A stretch of 64,000 nt of DNA, taken from positions 1 through 64,000 of the forward strand of contig NZ_BBPM01000028.1 of NCBI RefSeq assembly GCF_000787775.1, in the 5' to 3' direction. The DNA is from Streptacidiphilus carbonis. Lineage in GTDB: Bacteria > Actinomycetota > Actinomycetes > Streptomycetales > Streptomycetaceae. The translations under genes were made by a program, and so were the position numbers. Shown one piece after another: positions 17,924 through 26,336 of this stretch. Within the stretch, counting starts at the first letter, position 1; each line of letters starts with the position of its first letter. Under the pieces are notes generated by a model. The model ran no database searches and had not been told where the DNA came from. It worked only from the letters and a program-made list of their open reading frames with translations.

Positions 17924-18011
17924 GGTTTGTCGCGCAGTTCCCGCGCCCCCAGGGGTCTGCAACCGCCTCAGTTGCAGACAGCTGGGGGCGCGGGGAACTG
18001 CGCGACAAACC
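17924..18011. terminator. Long convergent palindrome, copy 2 of the CGCGGGGAACTG family
   Basis: Arms GGTTTGTCGCGCAGTTCC...CCCCCA (17924-17951) and its complement (17984-18011) match apart from one missing C. An inner CTGCAAC/GTTGCAG stem closes the loop. It sits between the convergent MFS and 18043 genes and should work as a two-way terminator. The flanking TTCGGCTGCGGACCGT also appears, inverted, beside the 3.2-kb copy. Confidence 0.85.
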
Positions 18012-18042
18012 AGGCACACGCCGCAGCCGACATTCGGACGAA

Positions 18043-18816
18043 CTACGCCGAAGCCCGGGCCATCTCGTCCAGCGCCTTCAGCAGCACCGTGAACCGGGGA
18101 CCGCACCCCACCGGCAGTACCTCGTGCGGCTTGTCGTCGAACAGCAGCACGACCATGTCGTCCGTACGGGCGGTGAGGCTCCAGCCGGGGCCGTCCGCCC
18201 GTACCAGCCGGCCGTCCTCGCCGGCGGGCGAGGAGCGCACGCGGCCGGCCGGCGGCGGCGTCCTGGTGTACTCGGTCGCCTCCGCGAGCACCTTGGCGAT
18301 CGGCTCGGGCACCTCGTCCGGATGCTCGTCGAACTCGACGCTATCGGCTATCTGCTCGCGCCACATCTGCCACTGGTGGGCGATGTCGTCCGCGCCCATC
18401 CGGCGCTGGGCCGGCCCCCACTGCTTGGGGTCGGGCGGGGTGAGCAGCGGGTGGTCGTCCTCACCGGGCTCCGGGTCGTGCGGGTCCGGCAGCCCGGGGG
18501 TCTGCACGGTCAGCTCCATGGGCCAGCCGGGCAGCGAGTCCACCACGGTGCGGTCGGGCGGGGTCAGGTCGTAGGACATCCCGCAGTCCCAGGCGGCGAT
18601 GGCACAGCCCACCAGCGCGGCGTCGTCGGAGACCACGGTCCACCGCGCCCCTTCGGCGTCCTGCCCGAACAGCAGTCCGTAGCCGTCGGCCCAGGCCTCC
18701 AGGCCGAGCGAGCCGCAGGCGGCCGGATAGTCGTCCCCGAGCAGGCTCGGGAACTGCCCCGGCGTCAGCAGCACCGCGCTGAGCACGTAGAACGCGTCGT
18801 CGTCGACCTCCGCCAT
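18043..18816 (-). CDS. Conserved hypothetical protein
   Basis: A 257-aa soluble protein I do not recognise. It is acidic, has no signal peptide or membrane segment, and contains many Asp/Pro turns (PDPHDPEPGEDDHPLLTPPDP) around the middle and a DMVVLLFDDKPHEVLPVGCGPRF strand-rich end. ATG at 18816 (MAEVDDDAFYVL...) is preferred; the upstream frame to 18879 is Gly/Pro-rich and lacks a ribosome site. It faces the MFS gene across a palindrome and is followed upstream by hpnH, transcribed the same way 147 nt earlier. No function is proposed. Confidence 0.75.
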   Translation of the reverse strand: MAEVDDDAFYVLSAVLLTPGQFPSLLGDDYPAACGSLGLEAWADGYGLLFGQDAEGARWTVVSDDAALVGCAIAAWDCGMSYDLTPPDRTVVDSLPGWPMELTVQTPGLPDPHDPEPGEDDHPLLTPPDPKQWGPAQRRMGADDIAHQWQMWREQIADSVEFDEHPDEVPEPIAKVLAEATEYTRTPPPAGRVRSSPAGEDGRLVRADGPGWSLTARTDDMVVLLFDDKPHEVLPVGCGPRFTVLLKALDEMARASA

Positions 18817-18963
18817 GGGGGAGCCCCCGCCTCTCTGCGCGCATGCCTCCTGCCCCAACGGCCCCGGAGGTCGGCCCATGGTAGTGAGCCGACCCCGGAA
18901 ACGGCCAGAGGCTGCTTGCTGTGGGTCACCTGTGCTCCCCGGAGGGCGCGCACGGGTGAGCCC

Positions 18964-19968
18964 TCAGCCCGCGGTGATCGCGCGCAGGCTCTCCTTGAGC
19001 GAGCCCATCGTCGCCAGCACGGCCGTCGGCTCGTAGCCGCAGTGGGCCATGCAGTTGTCGCAGCGGGGGTCCTTGCCGCGGCCGTAGTTGTCCCACTCGG
19101 TGCTGTCCAGCAGCTCCTGGTAGGTGTCCACATAGCCGTCGGACATCAGGTAGCAGGGCTTCTGCCACCCCTTCAGCGAATAGGAGGGGATCGCCCAGGG
19201 GGTGCACTCGAAGTCGGTCTTGCCCTCGAGGAAGTCGAGGTAGAGCGCCGAGTGGTTGAGCCGCCAGCTCTTGCGGCGGCCGTCGGCGAAGGCCTTCTTG
19301 AACATCGCCCTGGTCTGCTCCACGCCCAGGAACCGGTCCTGGTCGGGCGCCTTCTCGTAGGCGTAGCCGGGCGAGATCTGCATCCGGTCGACCTTCAGGT
19401 CGTCGTTGAGGTACTGGAGCACCTCGATGACGTCCTGCGGGCTGTCGTTGTTGAAGAAGGTCGAGTTGGTGAACACCGTGAAGCCGGCCGCCTTGGCCTG
19501 CTTGATCGCCTCGATGGCCTGGTCGAACACGCCGACCTTGCTCACCGACTCGTCGTGCCGCTCACGCAGCCCGTCGATGTGCACCATCCAGGCGAAATTG
19601 CGGTTCGGCTTGAACTTGTGCAGATGCTTGGGCAGCAGCACGGCGTTGGTGCAGAGCACCACGAACTTGTTCTTGTCCAGCAGCGCCTGCGTCATCTCGG
19701 CGATCTGCGGGTGCATCAACGGCTCGCCGCCGGCCAGCGACACCATCGGTGCGCCGGCCTCCTCGACGGCGCCGACGACCTTCTCGACCGTCATGCGCTG
19801 TTTCAGCATGCTGGCCGGTTCCTGGATCTTGCCACAGCCCGCGCAGGCGAGGTTGCAGGCGAAAAGGGGTTCGACCTCCACAATCAGCGGGAACTTCTTC
19901 CGCCGAAGGATCTTCTGCTTGAGGAGGTACGTGCCCATCTTGACGGTCAGATTAAGTGGGAGTCCCAT
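18964..19968 (-). CDS. hpnH: HpnH, adenosyl-hopene transferase (radical SAM)
   Basis: A 334-aa radical SAM enzyme. The FeS motif is FACNLACAGCGKIQ (CxxxCxxC), followed by AGGEPLMHPQI, and the SPASM-like C-terminus has DPRCDNCMAHCGYEPTAVLATMGSLKESLRA, all typical of HpnH. It adds the adenosyl group of S-adenosylmethionine to diploptene, the first step of bacteriohopanepolyol side-chain synthesis. The rest of the hopanoid genes (squalene-hopene cyclase, hpnCDE) are not in the window, so this copy is unlinked or the cluster lies elsewhere. ATG at 19968 is chosen over GTG at 19974. It is divergent from a TetR gene that may regulate it. Confidence 0.95.
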   Translation of the reverse strand: MGLPLNLTVKMGTYLLKQKILRRKKFPLIVEVEPLFACNLACAGCGKIQEPASMLKQRMTVEKVVGAVEEAGAPMVSLAGGEPLMHPQIAEMTQALLDKNKFVVLCTNAVLLPKHLHKFKPNRNFAWMVHIDGLRERHDESVSKVGVFDQAIEAIKQAKAAGFTVFTNSTFFNNDSPQDVIEVLQYLNDDLKVDRMQISPGYAYEKAPDQDRFLGVEQTRAMFKKAFADGRRKSWRLNHSALYLDFLEGKTDFECTPWAIPSYSLKGWQKPCYLMSDGYVDTYQELLDSTEWDNYGRGKDPRCDNCMAHCGYEPTAVLATMGSLKESLRAITAG

Positions 19969-20017
19969 GATCACTGTCTCCGTTCCCCCGGGCCCCAGGG
20001 TTGGTGCCCTCCACTAA

Positions 20018-20032
20018 CATACAGTCTGTATG
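20018..20032. promoter_or_regulatory. Palindromic operator between hpnH and tetR
   Basis: CATACAGTCTGTATG is a perfect 15-bp palindrome with 7-bp arms around one base. It overlaps an in-frame ATG (20030) at the start of the TetR frame and lies just after TAACAT (20015-20020), a possible -10. TetR autoregulation is likely. Confidence 0.75.
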
Positions 20033-20047
20033 GAACAGGATGTAGGT

Positions 20048-20707
20048 ATGTCAGTGCCCAGGATCAGGCGAAGTCGAAGCGCGGAGCATGTCGCGGACAC
20101 CCGGCGTGCGCTGTTGCGCGCGGCGCGTGAGCTCTTCGCCGAGCGCGGCTACGCCGCGACCGGGACCGAGGACATCGTGGCAGCCGCCGCGGTGACCCGT
20201 GGCGCGCTCTACCACCACTTCAAGGACAAGGCGGACCTGTTCCGAGCGGTGATGGCGGAGTGCGCCCAGGAGATGGCGGAGCGCCTGGTCGCCCAGGAGA
20301 CCGCCCGTGCCGAGACCAACCCCGGCGACGCCTGGCAGCTGCTGCGCAGTGGCTTCCAGTCCTTCCTGGACGCCTGCAACGACGCGCAGTTCCAGCGGAT
20401 CGTACTCATTGAGGGCCCCGCCGTGCTGGGACACAGCGCCTGGGACGCTCTGGTGGAGGAGCACGGGTACGTCCTGCTGGCCGAGGCGCTGACCGAGGCG
20501 ATCCGCGAGGGCAACGTGGACGACCTGCCGGTGGGGCCGCTGACCAGGATGCTGGCTGCGCTGATCTCCGAGGCCAGCCTGTACATCGCCAGGGCCGAGG
20601 ACCATGTCCGGGCCCGCGAGGAGGCCGGCCTGGTACTGGAGCGGCTGCTCATCGGACTGGGACGCGTCCCGGGCGTGTCGCCCGCACTTGTTACCGGCCA
20701 GTCATAA
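20048..20707 (+). CDS. TetR/AcrR family transcriptional regulator
   Basis: A 219-aa repressor with a textbook N-terminal HTH (LFAERGYAATGTEDIVAAAAVTRGALYHHFKDKADLF) and a helical ligand-binding part of unknown specificity. ATG at 20048 is preceded by GGAACAGGA at a loose distance; ATG at 20030 is possible and would lie inside the operator, giving an almost leaderless message. It is divergent from hpnH and 76 nt ahead of a flavin monooxygenase gene on the same strand, so it could control either or both. Confidence 0.92.
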   Translation: MSVPRIRRSRSAEHVADTRRALLRAARELFAERGYAATGTEDIVAAAAVTRGALYHHFKDKADLFRAVMAECAQEMAERLVAQETARAETNPGDAWQLLRSGFQSFLDACNDAQFQRIVLIEGPAVLGHSAWDALVEEHGYVLLAEALTEAIREGNVDDLPVGPLTRMLAALISEASLYIARAEDHVRAREEAGLVLERLLIGLGRVPGVSPALVTGQS

Positions 20708-20783
20708 GTCTTCCGGAGCAGGCCCCGGTGCCCTACCCTCCTGATTGCGCCACTGATTACTGGCACGGTCGGGGAGGATCGCG

Positions 20784-22292
20784 ATGAGCAGCAGTACCGA
20801 AGAGCCGGTGCAGCACGTCCGGGTCGCCGTCGTCGGCTCCGGCTTCGGGGGGCTGGGGGCCGCCGTGCGGCTGCGGCAGGAGGGCGTCGACGACTTCGTG
20901 GTGCTGGAACGGGCCGGCTCGGTCGGCGGCACCTGGCGCGACAACAGCTACCCGGGCTGCGCCTGCGACGTCCCCTCGCACCTGTACTCCTTCTCCTTCG
21001 CGCCCAACCCGGAGTGGCCGCGGACCTTCTCCGGCCAGCCGGAGATCCGGGCCTATCTGGAGCGGATCGCGGACCGGTTCCGGCTGCGGCCGCACCTGCG
21101 GTTCCACCACGAAGTGCTGAGCGCCCGCTGGGACGCCGGGCAGGCCCGTTGGGAGCTGGAGACCAACCAGGGCCGCTACAGCGCCCAGGTACTGGTCGCC
21201 GCCTGCGGGCCGCTGGCCGACCCCTCGGTGCCAGACCTGCCCGGCCTGGCCGACTTCCCCGGCGAGGTGTTCCACTCGGCCCGCTGGAACCACGACTACG
21301 ACCTGGCCGGCAAGCGGGTCGCCGTGGTCGGCACCGGAGCCTCCGCCATCCAGATCGTGCCGATGATCCAGCCGCAGGTCGAACGGCTGGTGCTGCTGCA
21401 GCGCACCCCGCCGTGGGTGATGCCGCGGATGGACCGCGACATCACCGCCGCCGAGCGATGGCTCTACCGGCGCCTCCCGGCCACTCAGCGGGCCCTGCGC
21501 GCCGCGCTGTGGGGGATCAGGGAGGGCCAGACCCGGATGTTCGTCAACCGCCCGGTGCTGCTGCGGGCCGCCGAGCGGATGGCCAAGCGCAACCTCGACA
21601 GCCATATCGCGGACCCGGCGCTGCGGGCCAGGCTCACGCCCGACTACCGCTTCGGCTGCAAGCGGGTGCTGCTGTCCAACACCTACTACCCGGCGCTGGC
21701 GCAGCCCAATGTGGACGTCGCCGCCGGGCTCAGGGAGGTGCGCGGCAGCAGCGTGGTCGCCGCCGACGGCAGCGAGCACGAGGTCGACGCGATCATCCTG
21801 GGCACCGGGTTCCATGTCACCGACATGCCGATCGGCAGCCGGATCACCGGCGCCGCCGGACGCACCCTCGCCGAGGAGTGGAAGGACGGCATGGCCGCCC
21901 TGCGCGGCACCACCGTCAGCGGCTTCCCCAACCTGCTGTTCGTCATCGGCCCCAACACCGGGCTGGGCACCAGCTCCATGGTGCTGATGATCGAGTCGCA
22001 GCTGAACTACCTCGCCGACTACCTGCGCCGGCTGGAGGGCACCGGCGCCGCCGCGCTGGACGTCGCCCCGGCGGCCCAGCAGCGCTGGAACGAGGCGGTG
22101 CAGCGGCGGATGGCCGGCACGGTGTGGAACACCGGCGGCTGCCGCAGCTGGTACCTGGACGCCAACGGCAACAACACCGTGCTCTGGCCCGGCACCACCG
22201 CCCACTTCCGCCGCGAGACCCGGACCGTGGACCTGGCCGAGTACGAACTCGTCGGCAAGCGGGTCCCGGCCCCGGTCCGCGCGGACGCCTGA
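20784..22292 (+). CDS. Flavin-containing (Baeyer-Villiger type) monooxygenase
   Basis: A 502-aa FAD/NADPH monooxygenase. The FAD motif GSGFGGLG is at about residues 18-25, and the NADPH motif VVGTGASAIQI stands in the middle. Between them FPGEVFHSARWNHD matches the FxGxxxHxxxW fingerprint of type I Baeyer-Villiger monooxygenases, lacking only the final P/D form. VGGTWRDNSYPGCACDVPSHLYSFSF fits the same family. It likely inserts oxygen into a ketone or oxidises a heteroatom. It is followed after 39 nt by an SDR that may make or use the ketone, a pairing seen in the mycobacterial mymA operon. Confidence 0.92.
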   Translation: MSSSTEEPVQHVRVAVVGSGFGGLGAAVRLRQEGVDDFVVLERAGSVGGTWRDNSYPGCACDVPSHLYSFSFAPNPEWPRTFSGQPEIRAYLERIADRFRLRPHLRFHHEVLSARWDAGQARWELETNQGRYSAQVLVAACGPLADPSVPDLPGLADFPGEVFHSARWNHDYDLAGKRVAVVGTGASAIQIVPMIQPQVERLVLLQRTPPWVMPRMDRDITAAERWLYRRLPATQRALRAALWGIREGQTRMFVNRPVLLRAAERMAKRNLDSHIADPALRARLTPDYRFGCKRVLLSNTYYPALAQPNVDVAAGLREVRGSSVVAADGSEHEVDAIILGTGFHVTDMPIGSRITGAAGRTLAEEWKDGMAALRGTTVSGFPNLLFVIGPNTGLGTSSMVLMIESQLNYLADYLRRLEGTGAAALDVAPAAQQRWNEAVQRRMAGTVWNTGGCRSWYLDANGNNTVLWPGTTAHFRRETRTVDLAEYELVGKRVPAPVRADA

Positions 22293-22331
22293 AGACCCGC
22301 AGACCCGCACACCCGAAAGGACCCCACCGGC

Positions 22332-23240
22332 ATGCCCAAGAAGTCCCTGGCAGGACAGGTCGCCGTGGTCACCGGCGCGGCCCGCGGCGTCGGCGCCGAA
22401 CTGGCCCGCGCCCTGGCCGCCCGCGGCGCCACCGTGGCCCTGGTCGGGCTGGAGCCCGAGGAACTGGAGCGCGCGGCGGCCGAGTGCGGCCCAGGGGCGG
22501 GCTGGTGGGAGGCCGACGTCACCGACCTGACGGCGCTTCAGGCCGTCGCCGGGCAGGTGGTCGAGCGCTTCGGCCGGGTCGACACCGTGGTCGCCAACGC
22601 CGGCATCGCCATCGGCGGCACCTTCCTGGACTCCGATCCCGCCGCCTTCCAGCGGGTGATCGAGGTCAACCTGCTCGGCAGCACCACCACCGCCCGCGCC
22701 TTCCTGCCCGCGCTGATCGCCTCCCGTGGCTACCTGCTGCAGATCGCCTCGCTGGCGGCGATGACCCCGGCGCCGCTGATGACGGCCTACTGCGCCAGCA
22801 AGTCCGGCGTCGAGGCCTTCGCCCACGCCCTGCGCGGCGAGGTCGCCAACCAGGGTGTCGCCGTCGGCGTCGGCTACCTCAGCTGGACGGACACCGACAT
22901 GGTGCGCGGCGCGGACGAGGACGAGGTGATGCGTGAGATGCGCTCCCACCTGCCCTGGCCCACCAACCGCACCTACCCGCTGGCCCCGGCCGTCCAGCGG
23001 CTGGCCGACGGCATCGCCCGCCGCTCCGTCCACGTCTACGCCCAGGGCTGGCTGCGCTCCTACCAGTTGATCAGGGGTCAGATCCCGCTGGTGCTGGGCC
23101 GGCTGGCCCCGATGCAGCTCCGCTCCCTGGAGCCCCGCCTGCGCGCCACCGCCGCCGACCGCCGCGGCCTGGTCGGCCGCGGCGGCGCAGCCGACGAACA
23201 GGCGCGCGCGGCGCGGGACGCCCCGAACGCCACGCGCTAG
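22332..23240 (+). CDS. SDR family oxidoreductase
   Basis: A 302-aa short-chain dehydrogenase of the longer membrane-linked type. It shows TGAARGVGAELARAL, NAGIAIGG, the catalytic Ser in LLQIASLAAM and YCASK, then a C-terminal extension with WLRSYQLIRGQIPLVLGRLAPMQLRSLEPRLR that could touch the membrane. It begins 39 nt after the monooxygenase gene and most likely forms an operon with it, supplying the ketone substrate or acting on the product. It ends 13 nt before the convergent aldo/keto reductase gene; no hairpin was seen in the gap. Confidence 0.9.
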   Translation: MPKKSLAGQVAVVTGAARGVGAELARALAARGATVALVGLEPEELERAAAECGPGAGWWEADVTDLTALQAVAGQVVERFGRVDTVVANAGIAIGGTFLDSDPAAFQRVIEVNLLGSTTTARAFLPALIASRGYLLQIASLAAMTPAPLMTAYCASKSGVEAFAHALRGEVANQGVAVGVGYLSWTDTDMVRGADEDEVMREMRSHLPWPTNRTYPLAPAVQRLADGIARRSVHVYAQGWLRSYQLIRGQIPLVLGRLAPMQLRSLEPRLRATAADRRGLVGRGGAADEQARAARDAPNATR

Positions 23241-23253
23241 CCGGCGACCGGCG

Positions 23254-24081
23254 TCAGTTGACCGAGTCGGGGTCGGGGCCGATGCGGCCGGCCGGGCCCT
23301 GGTCCAGGCCGGCGATGGCGGTCAGGTCGGCCTCGTCCAGGGTGAAGCCGAAGACGTCGGCGTTCTGGCGGATCCGCTCCGGGGTGACCGACTTGGGGAT
23401 GACCACCGTGCCGAGCTGGAGGTGCCAGCGCAGGATGACCTGGGCCGGGGTGCGGCCCAGGCGCTGGGCGATGCCGGTGAGGACCGGGTGCTGCAGCAGG
23501 GTGCCCTGGGCGAGCGGGCTCCAGGCCTCGGTGGCGATGCCGTGCTCGGCGTGGAAGGCGCGCAGCTCCGGCTGCTGGAGCAGCGGGTGCAGCTCGACCT
23601 GGTTCACGGCGGGGACCACGCCGGTCTCGTCGATCAGCCGGCGCAGGTGCTCGGGCTTGAAGTTGGACACGCCGATGGCCCGGGTGCGGCCGTCGGCGAG
23701 CAGCTTGCCGAAGGCGCGCCAGGTGTCCAGGTAGGTGTCCCGCTCCGGGGTGGGCCAGTGGATCAGGTAGAGGTCGACGTAGTCCAGGCCGAGCTTGTCC
23801 AGGCTGGCGTCGAACGCGGCCAGGGTGCGGTCGTGGCCCTGGTCGCCGTTCCACAGCTTGGTGGTGACGAACAGCTCCTCGCGGCGCAGCCCGGACTCGG
23901 CGACCGCGGTGCCCGTGCCCTTCTCGTTGCCGTAGATCGCGGCGGTGTCGATGCTGCGGTAGCCGGCCTCCAGGGCGGTGCCGACGGCGGCGGCGGTCTC
24001 GGCGTCCGGCACCTGCCAGACACCGAAGCCCAGTTGGGGGATCTGGACGCCGTTGTTGAGGGTGACGACGGGCTGGTTCAC
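23254..24081 (-). CDS. Aldo/keto reductase (AKR5-like)
   Basis: A 275-aa NADPH-dependent aldo/keto reductase. The TIM-barrel family signatures are intact: GYRSIDTAAIYGNE (catalytic Asp and Tyr), VTTKLWN (Lys) and YLIHWP (His), with IGVSNFKPEHL and the cofactor-binding VIPKSVTPERIRQNADVF near the end. It resembles 2,5-diketo-gluconate reductase-type enzymes, which act on many small aldehydes and ketones. It is monocistronic, with an AT-rich upstream region (24120-24170) unusual for this genome that probably holds its promoter. Confidence 0.93.
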   Translation of the reverse strand: MNQPVVTLNNGVQIPQLGFGVWQVPDAETAAAVGTALEAGYRSIDTAAIYGNEKGTGTAVAESGLRREELFVTTKLWNGDQGHDRTLAAFDASLDKLGLDYVDLYLIHWPTPERDTYLDTWRAFGKLLADGRTRAIGVSNFKPEHLRRLIDETGVVPAVNQVELHPLLQQPELRAFHAEHGIATEAWSPLAQGTLLQHPVLTGIAQRLGRTPAQVILRWHLQLGTVVIPKSVTPERIRQNADVFGFTLDEADLTAIAGLDQGPAGRIGPDPDSVN

Positions 24082-24162
24082 GCGCAGTCCTTCAGGTGGG
24101 GATGAGATGGTGTCGAGCTGTCGTCCAAACTAGTTGCATGCGCTGGCTATTGTAAAATCAAC

Positions 24163-26301
24163 CTATTTTCGCGGAGGTCCGGGCGGTCTCTCTCCGGAGG
24201 GCTGGAACCCCAGCGCCTGCTGCAGCCCCTCCAGGGCCGCCACCAGGAGGCCGGCGTCCCGCACCACCAGATGGCGCGGATCGGTGCTCTCCTCGTCCGG
24301 GTCGGGCAGCTCCGCCGCCCAGGCCTGGTACTCCAGCCGGACCGGGGTCAGGTCGATCGGCTGCTCCAGCCGGACCGAGCCGGCAGCGCGGGCGGTCTCC
24401 TGCCGGAGCACGGCGGCGAAGCGCTCGGCGCCGGGGACGGGGACGGGCGCCCGGGGCGACCCCGGGTCGGCGTCCAGCGGGGGCAGGTGCGCCTCCATCA
24501 GCAGCGTGGTGCGGCCCAGGGCCGCCATCGCCGAACGCGCCCCGCTGATCTGCGAGTTCCGCAGGCCGCGGTGGCGCACCGGTTCGTCCGCCGCCTGCCC
24601 GGTGGCGGTCAGCAGTTCGGCACGGGCCTGGCGGTGGTCCAGCAGCGCCTCCCTGACGGCGCGGTAGGAGTCGGCCGAGGGCGCCCCGAAGGCGGCCACC
24701 GCCGCCGCGGCGTAGTGGCCGCCGGCCTCGACGTAGGCGGCCAGGCGGTCCGGCAGCCGTACCGTCTGCCAGGTGGGGAACAGGGCGTAGGCGATCAGCG
24801 CCAGCGCGCCGCCGAGCAGGGTCTGGCCGACCCGCTCCTCGGCCGTGCTGACCAGGCCGCTGCCGTCCATGGCCAGCAGGAACACCACATAGGCGGCGAC
24901 GCAGGCGCTCATCGCGGCGTAACCGGTCAGGATGGTGAGGTAGGCGCCGCCGATGGCGACCACGGCCAGGCCGGTGAGCAGCCGGTCGCCCGGCGCGGCG
25001 GACCAGATGACCAGGCTGGCCAGGACCACGCCGAGGGCGGTGCCGACGATCCGGCCCACACCCCTGGAGTAGGTCTGCGAGAAGTCGGGCCGCATCACCA
25101 TCACCGCGGTCAGTGGCGCCCAGTAGCCGTGGCCGAACGGGAGCAGCATGCCGATGGTCTCGCCGACCGCGGCCACCACCCCCACCCGCACCGCGTGCCG
25201 CAGCACCGGCGAGGACCAGTGCCAGTTGCGCCGCACCGCGTGCACGGCGACCGGCAGCAGCTCGTGCACCGAGGGACGGGAGAGGGTGCCGAGGCTGGAG
25301 CCGTCCCCGTCGCCGCCGGGGGACTCCAGCGAGTCGGCGGTGTCCGCGAGCAGTCCGATCAGCAGCAGCGCCGACTGCCGGGCGGCGCCGGTGAGCACCG
25401 GTCCGGTCGAGCGCAGCGCCAGTGCCCGGTAGGTGCGCTCGGGGACGGCGACCGGACGGCCGGTGCGGATGGAGTGCGCCACCGCGTCCAGCACCTGGGC
25501 GGCGGCGCCCAGGATCTCCCGGGCCCGGTCCCGCTCCGGACCCTCCTCGTCCGCGCCGACCCGGGGGTCGGCCAGAGCGGCCATGGCGGGGCGCATCCGC
25601 TCCATGGTGCCGCGGCGGCCGGCCAGCTCGGGCGGCCGGGTCCGGGCCTGACGGCGGGTCACCGTGGCGGCGCTCCTGGCCACCATCAGCGGATCCGGGT
25701 CGAAAGCGGCGAAGGGGTCGTGCCGCAGCCGCCGGGCGTAGTCGGCCATCGAGGCGTAGGCGTCGGCGAGGGCGTCGCGCTGCGCGCCCCAGCGCCGGAT
25801 CGGCCAGACCACCACCAGCAGCGCCTGGACCAGCCCGCCGGCCGCGATCACCCCGGCGTGGGCGAGTGCCTGCGGGATGTTCTCGGTCAGCGCGACCACG
25901 ACCAGCATCGCCGGGATGGTGTTGGTCGCGACCACCCCGGCGGCCTGGCCGAGCGACCAGGCCAGCCCGCCCATGAACGCCCAGAGGCCGACCACCAGCA
26001 CGAACAACGGGGCCCAGGGCGAGGCGAGGTAGCCGACGAAGGTGCTCAGCGACAGCCCGGCGGCCGCGGCCAGGGCGAGCAGCGGACGGGGGCGGTAGCT
26101 GCGCTGGAAGGTCGCCACCCCGGCGATGAACGCGCCGATCGCGGCGGAGGCCGCCAGCTGCGGATTGCCGAGCAGCAGTGCGCCGAACGCGGCGATCCCG
26201 GCCCCCACCGCTCCGCGCAGCGCCCGCAGCGGCTCGTTGTAGGCGCGCTGCAGGGTGAAGCCGGAGCGGGCGGTGCTCTTGAGGGCCGTGATCCAGGGCA
26301 T
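24163..26301 (-). CDS. FUSC family membrane protein (aromatic-acid-exporter-like)
   Basis: A 712-aa protein with two blocks of about six hydrophobic segments separated by a long soluble part. The first block starts near GAGIAAFGALLLGNPQLAASAAIGAFIAG. The second contains GHGYWAPLTAVMVMRPDFSQTYSRGVGR, the mark of FUSC/YccS-type proteins related to fusaric acid and aromatic acid exporters. The C-terminal 200 residues are soluble and helical. ATG at 26301 begins just before the first membrane segment; the frame extends to 26982 only as a shadow of the phosphatase gene. It follows that gene by 35 nt, probably as an operon. Substrate unknown. Confidence 0.88.
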   Translation of the reverse strand: MPWITALKSTARSGFTLQRAYNEPLRALRGAVGAGIAAFGALLLGNPQLAASAAIGAFIAGVATFQRSYRPRPLLALAAAAGLSLSTFVGYLASPWAPLFVLVVGLWAFMGGLAWSLGQAAGVVATNTIPAMLVVVALTENIPQALAHAGVIAAGGLVQALLVVVWPIRRWGAQRDALADAYASMADYARRLRHDPFAAFDPDPLMVARSAATVTRRQARTRPPELAGRRGTMERMRPAMAALADPRVGADEEGPERDRAREILGAAAQVLDAVAHSIRTGRPVAVPERTYRALALRSTGPVLTGAARQSALLLIGLLADTADSLESPGGDGDGSSLGTLSRPSVHELLPVAVHAVRRNWHWSSPVLRHAVRVGVVAAVGETIGMLLPFGHGYWAPLTAVMVMRPDFSQTYSRGVGRIVGTALGVVLASLVIWSAAPGDRLLTGLAVVAIGGAYLTILTGYAAMSACVAAYVVFLLAMDGSGLVSTAEERVGQTLLGGALALIAYALFPTWQTVRLPDRLAAYVEAGGHYAAAAVAAFGAPSADSYRAVREALLDHRQARAELLTATGQAADEPVRHRGLRNSQISGARSAMAALGRTTLLMEAHLPPLDADPGSPRAPVPVPGAERFAAVLRQETARAAGSVRLEQPIDLTPVRLEYQAWAAELPDPDEESTDPRHLVVRDAGLLVAALEGLQQALGFQPSGERPPGPPRK

Positions 26302-26336
26302 GCGGCTGAGCCTAGGGCCTGGTCCGGGTACTGCGG

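Noticed and set aside
20700-24100. Polyketide or other secondary metabolite cluster
   Set aside because: Oxidoreductases are present, but no ketosynthase, adenylation, terpene synthase or RiPP gene is near.
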